Shown in pieces: positions 58,082 to 64,000 of a stretch of 64,000 nt of DNA. The stretch covers positions 372,001 to 436,000 of the forward strand of contig NC_047499.1 in the NCBI RefSeq assembly GCF_002079055.1. Direction: 5' to 3'. How positions within the stretch are numbered: position 1 is the first letter of the stretch; every line of letters begins with the position of its first letter. The translations under genes were made by a program, and so were the position numbers. This stretch comes from Saccharomyces paradoxus (taxonomy: Eukaryota > Ascomycota > Saccharomycetes > Saccharomycetales > Saccharomycetaceae). The notes under the pieces were generated by a model. That model did not search any database and was not told the DNA's origin. It saw nothing but the letters and a program-made list of their open reading frames with translations.

Positions 58082-60559
58082 TTAGTTTGTAGATGGCTTA
58101 GGTTCGTTATGTTTTCCGTTTTTTTCTTCTTCTTTCCTGATTTTTTCCGTTTCGTAGTCGTTCAAATACTTATCAAAAGCATCGTTCCGTTCTGGGAAAG
58201 GACGCTTACCAAGTAAATCAATCATATCTTCTCTTGTTAGGACTTCTTTTTTCAGCAGTAGTTGGGCAATCTTCTCTACATCTTCTGCCCTTTCTTTAAG
58301 CAGTTTCGTACATCTGTCATGGCATTCTTGGACAATTCTGTATACTTCGGAATCGATGATGTCACCTGTCTCGTCTGAGAATGGTTTTGTCAAATCGCTA
58401 TCATCTCTCTTCTGGTAGTTGACCCAACCAATTTTATCACTCATCCCCAATTCTGTGACCATTGCCGTAGCCATGCTAGTAACTTTTTTGAAGTCATCAG
58501 ACGCGCCACTGGTAACTGATGGGAAATGCAATTCCTCAGAAACTCTTCCACCTAGAGACATTGTCATTCTATCCTTAAGTTGCTGTTCTGTTAACAAGAA
58601 AATATCACCTGGTAAATATTGTGCATAACCTAATGCGCCCTGACCACGTGGAATAATACTGACCTTCAAAAGAGGATCTGCATATTTCAAATACCATCCA
58701 CATACAGCATGTCCAGCCTCGTGGTAAGCAACCACTTTCTTCTCTTCAGGAGAAAGAAGCTTGGATTTGCGTTCTACCCCACCAATGACTCTTTCAATAG
58801 CTTGTTCAAAATGTTTCAATTTTACTGCATCTTCATCACTTCTAGCCGCAATTAACGCGGCCTCGTTACAAACGTTGGCAATATCAGCACCAGAAAAGCC
58901 TGGCGTCAGAGCCGCTAACCTATTTTTCAAATCAAATATTTCCCCCGCAAGTTTCAAATGATGCAAATGAACGGCAAAAATAGCCTTTCTTCCTTCAAGT
59001 TCAGGCTTATCAATATTGATATGCCTGTCAAATCTACCAGGTCTTAGTAATGCTTTATCGAGAATATCGGGTCTATTGGTACCAGCTAAGACAACAACAT
59101 GGTCGGCTGGAGTAAAACCATCCATTTCTACTAACATCTGATTCAGCGTATTCTCTCTCTCATCGTTGGCACCTGAAAAATTACCCTTTTGCCTAGCTTT
59201 CCCTATAGCGTCAATTTCGTCAATAAACACAATCGAAGGTGCGTTTTCTCTTGCAGTCTTAAACAAATCTCTTACTCTTGCAGCACCAACACCAACAAAC
59301 ATTTCTACAAATTCTGAACCGGAAACAAAATAAAACGGCACGCCGGCTTCACCTGCAGTCGCCTTTGCAAGTAGGGTTTTACCGGTACCTGGAGGACCAG
59401 ACAAAATTGCACCTCTAGGAATCTTTGCTCCCATTTTTTCATAACGAGAAGGTTCTTTCAAGAAGCTAACAAATTCCATAATCTCTTCCTTAGCTTCATC
59501 ACAACCGGCAACGTCCTTGAATTTGATCTTAACGTCTGTTTCAGTGTTGAATTTTTTAGCCTTAGAACGGCTTAGACCAAATATGCCTCCACGGCTACCG
59601 CCTGCCGCTTGTGCTGATCTTCTTGTCAACCAAATAATACCTGCGATCATCAAAACAGTTGGCAAGATTTGGAACATAGCTTTAGCCCAGTTACCTTCTT
59701 GAACGTATAATACAGGTATCCTAAAATCCTTATCGATGTCCAGTTCGTCTTGTGCTTTCTGAAGTTTGTGTTCGAAGCTATCAATGGAGCCGATCGTGAA
59801 GTAGTAAAAATTGCGACCGTAATTGTCGGGTTGATTTTTTCCATTGTCATTTAAGATCACTTTCACCATGGACTTATTGACCACAATTAATTTAGAAACA
59901 TAACCTTTTGCCAATAGTTTCTCTCGAAAATCCTGCCACGTTATCTCACTCTGTTCTTCAGAACTATTGAGGAGATCCAATAAAAATGAAAGGAGGAAAA
60001 AAGTTAATCCTATTTGGAATAGGTTAACATTTTTCGACACCGGATTGCTAGGATCATTCAAAGGCGGTTTAGGGGGGGGCGGTGGTGGTGGTGGCGGAAT
60101 GTTTCTACTATTATTACCCTCAAAGTAGCCCTGCTCTTTTGTTGTATTTGACTTGGCCTTCGAATGTTCATTTCCTTCCTCTTTTCCCTTTTTCTCTTCT
60201 TGAATTTGGTGAGATTCTTGTTTCAATACAGCATTTTCTAAACGCCTAATACTTTCATCAATTTTGCGTTTCTGTTCTTTCCAGTTAGCGGGTATGGTAT
60301 TATTTTTAGCCTGTTCGATATATTTTTCTACTTCTTTCCTTATTGCCTCAACCTCTTCGTCTGTAGGAATTTCTCCGTTAAGCCTAGCGTCCCTATTATT
60401 GTCTTCGTTCTTTCTATTGCTCTTATTTTCCTGTAGGCTATTAAGTAGCCGATATTGAGTATGTAAACTCTTAATATGAGGCAACCCGTAATAGGGCCGA
60501 AAACGAATGGGCCTTCTAACTACCTTGGTGGCAATTCTTGACCAAGAAAGCAGCAGCAT
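58082..60559 (-). CDS. YTA12: Mitochondrial m-AAA protease subunit Yta12 (Afg10)
   Basis: Inner-membrane ATP-dependent metalloprotease that with Afg3 degrades misfolded proteins and matures Mrpl32. The 825 residues equal the S. cerevisiae length. The order is: basic presequence ([21 protein letters not shown]), a Lys/Glu-rich matrix segment, nine consecutive Pro near 154-162, membrane segments at about 174-192 and 293-312, the AAA+ domain with Walker [15 protein letters not shown] near 387-400 and [10 protein letters not shown], then the zinc protease site HEAGH near 609-613. A Puf3-type motif follows the stop. Divergent from YMR090W. Confidence 0.97.
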   Translation of the reverse strand: MLLLSWSRIATKVVRRPIRFRPYYGLPHIKSLHTQYRLLNSLQENKSNRKNEDNNRDARLNGEIPTDEEVEAIRKEVEKYIEQAKNNTIPANWKEQKRKIDESIRRLENAVLKQESHQIQEEKKGKEEGNEHSKAKSNTTKEQGYFEGNNSRNIPPPPPPPPPKPPLNDPSNPVSKNVNLFQIGLTFFLLSFLLDLLNSSEEQSEITWQDFREKLLAKGYVSKLIVVNKSMVKVILNDNGKNQPDNYGRNFYYFTIGSIDSFEHKLQKAQDELDIDKDFRIPVLYVQEGNWAKAMFQILPTVLMIAGIIWLTRRSAQAAGGSRGGIFGLSRSKAKKFNTETDVKIKFKDVAGCDEAKEEIMEFVSFLKEPSRYEKMGAKIPRGAILSGPPGTGKTLLAKATAGEAGVPFYFVSGSEFVEMFVGVGAARVRDLFKTARENAPSIVFIDEIDAIGKARQKGNFSGANDERENTLNQMLVEMDGFTPADHVVVLAGTNRPDILDKALLRPGRFDRHINIDKPELEGRKAIFAVHLHHLKLAGEIFDLKNRLAALTPGFSGADIANVCNEAALIAARSDEDAVKLKHFEQAIERVIGGVERKSKLLSPEEKKVVAYHEAGHAVCGWYLKYADPLLKVSIIPRGQGALGYAQYLPGDIFLLTEQQLKDRMTMSLGGRVSEELHFPSVTSGASDDFKKVTSMATAMVTELGMSDKIGWVNYQKRDDSDLTKPFSDETGDIIDSEVYRIVQECHDRCTKLLKERAEDVEKIAQLLLKKEVLTREDMIDLLGKRPFPERNDAFDKYLNDYETEKIRKEEEKNGKHNEPKPSTN
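60072..60096 (+). repeat. G-rich tract opposite the Yta12 polyproline run
   Basis: The plus strand, antisense to YTA12, carries an eight-G run followed by five or more GG pairs separated by single bases. On the coding strand it encodes nine consecutive Pro. It could form a two-tier G-quadruplex; this is inference. Confidence 0.6.
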
Positions 60560-61572
60560 TGGTACTCTTTCTAACTTTTAAAGGTTGCTTGCCAAGACTC
60601 TTGAGTATACTATATTGTATTCGTTGGCAATTCAAAATCTTTCCTTTAAAACTATAGTGGCAAAAGTTAAAGATCGTTATCACGAGAAAAAATATGAGGA
60701 AAAAGGACCAAAAGACAAATATATTCACAGAGTGATGCCTGATAACTTGGTGTTTAGTATATATAACCTTACAAGACACTGAATACTACCAGAACGAATT
60801 TTCATATAAGAAGAACCGATATGTGCATTGCGTTATTCTACTAAGAAATGTGCCCGGATGGGATATCCAAACAAGACGCCGGACAAAATAATGTACACCT
60901 GTACAGGATCTTACGTACATGAGCATAAGACGGACTACACAAAGGGGGACATGTATCATCACTCAGAAGATCAGATCATCCAAAGGCAGATGATAACTTT
61001 CGTTTGTTTTTCTTTGGTGGATTTTCTACATTTAATATTATCTTGCTGCGAGGTTTTGTAAAAGGATTCTTGACATCGCCCAATGACACACTCCCTTAGT
61101 TACGATTAAAGAGGGCAAAATCGAGAGTCAGTCCACTCGGTGTACCCGTATACTACTATTTTTGACAAATTTGGGAACATCAAGTGAGGTATATCTACAG
61201 ATATGTATCCGTAACGTACCTAAAAGATTTCTGGTTATATCCAATGCCAACCCATCTCAACGCGTTTAGCTTAGATAGCCCGCAAGAACTGTAAAAGTAT
61301 ATCATGAAACAGAAATCCTCTGAGTTCAAAAGTACAAGGATGTATTATGTCCTTCGCATAAACTTGCTGATGGGCATTTTTGTCTGTCACAGAACACAAA
61401 CGAGCAGAGCAAGTACCGCTCCATGGCTTTCAGTAATGCGAAGAGACAACGTTAGAAGCTAGTAATAACCCCAACAACAAACCCCCCTTCAAACTTGTGT
61501 TATCGCAACCTGTAATTGTTTGGTACGAAAATTGTGTCGCGCTGTCAACTGCAAGGGGCTGCTCTTCACTTA

Positions 61573-61580
61573 TTACGTAA
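61573..61580. promoter_or_regulatory. Yap-type bZIP site upstream of YMR090W
   Basis: TTACGTAA, a palindromic site of the Yap/bZIP family, lies 129 bp upstream of the YMR090W ATG, 14 bp from an AGGGG stress-response element and 30 bp from a (TA)5 TATA box. The grouping suggests stress induction. Confidence 0.5.
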
Positions 61581-61610
61581 GGACACACTTACGGTATGGA
61601 TATATATATA

Positions 61611-61620
61611 GAGTCCCTTA
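61611..61620 (+). promoter_or_regulatory. TATA element of YMR090W
   Basis: TATATATATA about 89 bp upstream of the YMR090W start codon, at normal yeast TATA-to-ATG spacing. Confidence 0.5.
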
Positions 61621-61708
61621 GTAACGCTCATTTTAAATGGGTTTCACTCGAAATAGGTGTACTGAACGTGCATTACCAGTATAAACACATTACAAACTAA
61701 AAAGGCCA

Positions 61709-62392
61709 ATGTCTCCTATGAAAGTTGCAGTTGTCGGTGCCAGTGGTAAAGTTGGGCGTTTATTAATAGGTCAATTGAAGGCAAACAACAGTTTTTCAAC
61801 ACCATTGGCGATCGTTAGATCACAGGATCAAGTAGAATATTTCAAGAACGAAGTGGGTGTTGATGCTAGTTTGACAGATATAGAAAATGCTCCCGTTAGT
61901 GAGATTGCAGATGCTATTAAAGGTTATGATGCCGTGGTCTTTAGCGCAGGTGCAGGTGGTAAGGGAATGGAAAGAATTTTCACTGTTGATCTAGACGGGT
62001 GTATCAAAGTTGCTGAAGCATGTGAAAAGGCTGGCATCAAGAGATTTGTCCTTGTTTCAGCACTCAAGGCGGAGGACAGGGAATTTTGGTGTAATATTAA
62101 GGGTTTGCGTGAATACTATATTGCGAAAAGATCTGCTGACCGTGAGGTTAGAGAATCCACCTTGGATTACACTATTTTGCAGCCTGGATCGTTGGAATTA
62201 AACAAAGGTACTGGCCTGTTGCAACCCCTTGACAAGCTAGAAGAAAAAGCTTCTGTTAACTACTCTATTAACAGGGAGGATGTAGCTTCTTTTATTGTGG
62301 AAAGCTTGTTACACCCGAACGCAACGGTAAGGAAAACTATTTCATTGGTAAATGGCGACGAGCCAATGGAAAAATTTATTCAGAGTTTGTAG
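61709..62392 (+). CDS. NAD(P)-binding Rossmann-fold protein, atypical SDR family (YMR090W)
   Basis: Predicted cytosolic oxidoreductase-like protein related to plant and bacterial NmrA/YwnB-type proteins; substrate unknown. The 227 residues equal the S. cerevisiae length. The N-terminal beta-alpha-beta dinucleotide motif is VAVVGASGKVGRLL (GxSGxxG, about residues 6-19). Central elements are YDAVVFSAGAGGKGMERI (about 74-91) and KRFVLVSALKAEDREF (about 113-128). A Tyr-x-x-x-Lys pair (REYYIAKRSADR) resembles the SDR catalytic pair, but the family is atypical and activity cannot be assumed. Confidence 0.92.
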   Translation: MSPMKVAVVGASGKVGRLLIGQLKANNSFSTPLAIVRSQDQVEYFKNEVGVDASLTDIENAPVSEIADAIKGYDAVVFSAGAGGKGMERIFTVDLDGCIKVAEACEKAGIKRFVLVSALKAEDREFWCNIKGLREYYIAKRSADREVRESTLDYTILQPGSLELNKGTGLLQPLDKLEEKASVNYSINREDVASFIVESLLHPNATVRKTISLVNGDEPMEKFIQSL

Positions 62393-62523
62393 GTCAATCT
62401 ATTTACACAGGATAGGCATATAAAAGTAAATAAATAATCAAGAAAAGAAAACAATTTGAGAATATATGATTTTTTTTATCTTGATTTAAAGATACATTTT
62501 GTTATATAGTTACAATAAGTATA

Positions 62524-63834
62524 CTAAACATATTCGTCGTTTATTTTTTCAAAACCTCTTTGTTCAGCGATAGCATTTAAAACTTCTTCATCAACAACAT
62601 CTTCATAGATCTCTTTCGGAATCTCCGAGAGACCCGTTGTCGGTTTATTTAAATCGTTATCGTGTATAACGGTTTCATACACAATGCTTGTGTCACTGGG
62701 ACTGTCATTCTTTGATCTCCTCCATCCTAAAACAGTGGTTGGCTGTGTAGATTCTGGTATGTGTAATGTATTCGTGTATGCATCTCTTAAGCCTTGCTGA
62801 TCTACAAGAAGAACCTTCACTCTATCATAAAACAAATCACTATTAAATCTACTACACGCAGCAGAATGCTGATACAGCCAATTTGTCGAACTCAGCTTAC
62901 TACCTGATGCAATAATATTAGAATTACTCATATGACCATGTGGCCTGTGTTCAAAGAACTCCACCTGGTTTTTTGCAGGGTTTATGCCATTATCTGAAAC
63001 AGAATACATCATGGTTTCCAAGGCCCTTGCAGATTTATCAATAGGATCACCGGCAAGTTTACCTTCAATGACATTTCCCTTTGTTCTTAATTCAGAAGCA
63101 TAATAATCATCCGTTATATGTTTGCCGCCACGAATGATCTTGGCACCAAATTCTTTAAACACGCCTCTAGCGGTAACAAGAGCAATTTGTCTATTTCTAT
63201 ATGAATAAGGTAAAACGCCACGGTCTATCAAGTCGTTCTTTTGAGTTTGATTCAAAATAAACTTGTAAAGGTTAGGATGAGTTTGAAAAAATAAATATGA
63301 ATCTCTGAAACCCACTATTCTAGCTGGTTCGGTGGCTAGCATAAATTTTCGATCTCCTTTTTCGGTTAATGTGAAAGTGCGCACTAGAAATTCTCTGCCT
63401 CCTAACAAATCACCATCTGCAGTTATCTTCGTTTCACCTTCGGGATCATCCGGTAAAACATATTCTTCATTGAGTACCTTCAAAGGATTTAGGTTCTCCT
63501 CAACATCGTCGATTCCGGGAAACACCGGTTTTTTGGACTTTTGACGGTTTCCAGATCTCGTAACGCCTTTATCCTCTGATAGATCCTCCCCTTCATCCAC
63601 GTGCGTCCTTTTGTTTCTTCCACTTCTATTTATCTGTTCCTCCTCATCACTAATTTCTTCCTCATTCACTCCCTCATTGGCCTCTTCTTCTCTATAGTCA
63701 TCATCTTCATTCTCGTCATTTTCATCAATATCTAGATCCTCAGTGTCAATTGCATAGTTGGGTCTGTTACTAGTGGATCTTGACCGCTTCTCATGTTCAA
63801 CTTCGGAAGCTAGACCGCCCTCTGAATCTGACAT
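62524..63834 (-). CDS. NPL6: Npl6/Rsc7, subunit of the RSC chromatin remodelling complex
   Basis: Non-catalytic subunit of the essential RSC remodeller, part of the Rsc7-Rsc14 (Ldb7), Rsc3-Rsc30 module; paralogue-like to SWI/SNF Swp82. The 436-residue protein (435 in S. cerevisiae) has a very acidic N-terminal third (Asp/Glu runs at about 33-62) with nuclear-type basic patches, then the conserved Rsc7/Swp82 domain (about 115-350), including FPGIDDVEENLNPLKVLNEEYVL and FKEFGAKIIRGGKHITDDYYAS. The C-terminal part is Thr/Pro/Glu-rich. Its promoter runs to the window end. Confidence 0.95.
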   Translation of the reverse strand: MSDSEGGLASEVEHEKRSRSTSNRPNYAIDTEDLDIDENDENEDDDYREEEANEGVNEEEISDEEEQINRSGRNKRTHVDEGEDLSEDKGVTRSGNRQKSKKPVFPGIDDVEENLNPLKVLNEEYVLPDDPEGETKITADGDLLGGREFLVRTFTLTEKGDRKFMLATEPARIVGFRDSYLFFQTHPNLYKFILNQTQKNDLIDRGVLPYSYRNRQIALVTARGVFKEFGAKIIRGGKHITDDYYASELRTKGNVIEGKLAGDPIDKSARALETMMYSVSDNGINPAKNQVEFFEHRPHGHMSNSNIIASGSKLSSTNWLYQHSAACSRFNSDLFYDRVKVLLVDQQGLRDAYTNTLHIPESTQPTTVLGWRRSKNDSPSDTSIVYETVIHDNDLNKPTTGLSEIPKEIYEDVVDEEVLNAIAEQRGFEKINDEYV

Positions 63835-63981
63835 TTCTACTGGCTGGTACGTTTCCTTGAAAAGAAAATATGCTGTATTCAGTTATTCTTATGTTTTCTT
63901 GTAGTATTTCGTCTGCTCACATTGACATGTTTGATATTTTGAACGGGCTTTTTTTCAAATGGAGCAAAATAGTCAAACATT

Positions 63982-63988
63982 CGGGTAA
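63982..63988. promoter_or_regulatory. Reb1-type site upstream of NPL6
   Basis: CGGGTAA, the Reb1 core, lies 148 bp upstream of the NPL6 start, close to the window end. Reb1 sites at this distance define nucleosome-free promoters in yeast. The site could also serve the gene beyond the window. Confidence 0.6.
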
Positions 63989-64000
63989 TAGGCACAATTT

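Larger units (their letters stand above)
60560..61708. other. YTA12-YMR090W divergent intergenic region
   Basis: About 1.15 kb. Two short plus-strand frames (60585-60782 and 60828-61061) have no recognisable product. The right end has a stress-type promoter for YMR090W: CCCCT/AGGGG element at 61554-61558, TTACGTAA at 61573-61580 and a TATA run at 61611-61620. No RNA gene or repeat seen. Confidence 0.5.

Overview
This is a nuclear chromosome segment from a budding yeast of the genus Saccharomyces. About thirty genes follow the gene order of the chromosome XIII block FET3 to NPL6 (YMR058W to YMR091C) of S. cerevisiae. Compact intergenic spaces, TATA-rich promoters, one canonical TACTAAC intron and Ty-type solo LTRs beside a tRNA gene all fit. 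The proteins are very close to, but not identical with, the S. cerevisiae ones as I remember them, and the GFA1-like gene that is split in the S. cerevisiae reference is one open frame here. I infer a close relative, most likely S. paradoxus; S. mikatae or a divergent S. cerevisiae lineage cannot be excluded without alignment. All comparisons with S. cerevisiae are from memory; no search was run.

Layout. 1-8 kb: FET3 (iron uptake), SEN15 (tRNA splicing), SAM37 (mitochondrial outer membrane assembly), RNA14 (mRNA 3' end cleavage), ARG7 (arginine synthesis). 8-16 kb: RIM9, AEP1, KAR5, a possible unannotated small ORF, SOV1. 15.7-22 kb: UBX4, AVO2, the locally GC-rich NAT4, and the Q/N-rich prion-type repressor MOT3. 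22-31 kb: TVP18, ABF2, IRC21, SDD2, RCO1, PDS5. 31.3-33.9 kb: a tRNA-Val(AAC) with a Ty3-type sigma LTR 16 bp upstream, itself interrupted by a Ty1/Ty2-type delta LTR. 34-43.5 kb: VPS20, CTF18, SEC14 (spliced), NAM7/UPF1, ISF1. 43.5-47.3 kb: an unusually long intergenic region with a good replication-origin-like motif. 47-64 kb: ADH3, the GFA1-like gene, SEG1, a macrodomain phosphatase, VBA1, YTA12, YMR090W and NPL6.

How the genes relate. There is no operon-like system; these are separate eukaryotic genes. Seven encode mitochondrial proteins (SAM37, ARG7, AEP1, SOV1, ABF2, ADH3, YTA12), and three of these (AEP1, SOV1, YTA12) carry Puf3-type UGUAAAUA motifs in their likely 3' UTRs. Another group serves chromosomes and chromatin (RCO1, PDS5, CTF18, NPL6, NAT4).

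The observations most worth follow-up are the intact GFA1 paralogue that has lost residues needed for sugar isomerisation and has an upstream ORF overlapping its start, the doubly nested LTR with both target duplications readable, the 57-codon ORF between KAR5 and SOV1, and the stop codons that remove the S. cerevisiae-type N-terminal extension of AEP1.
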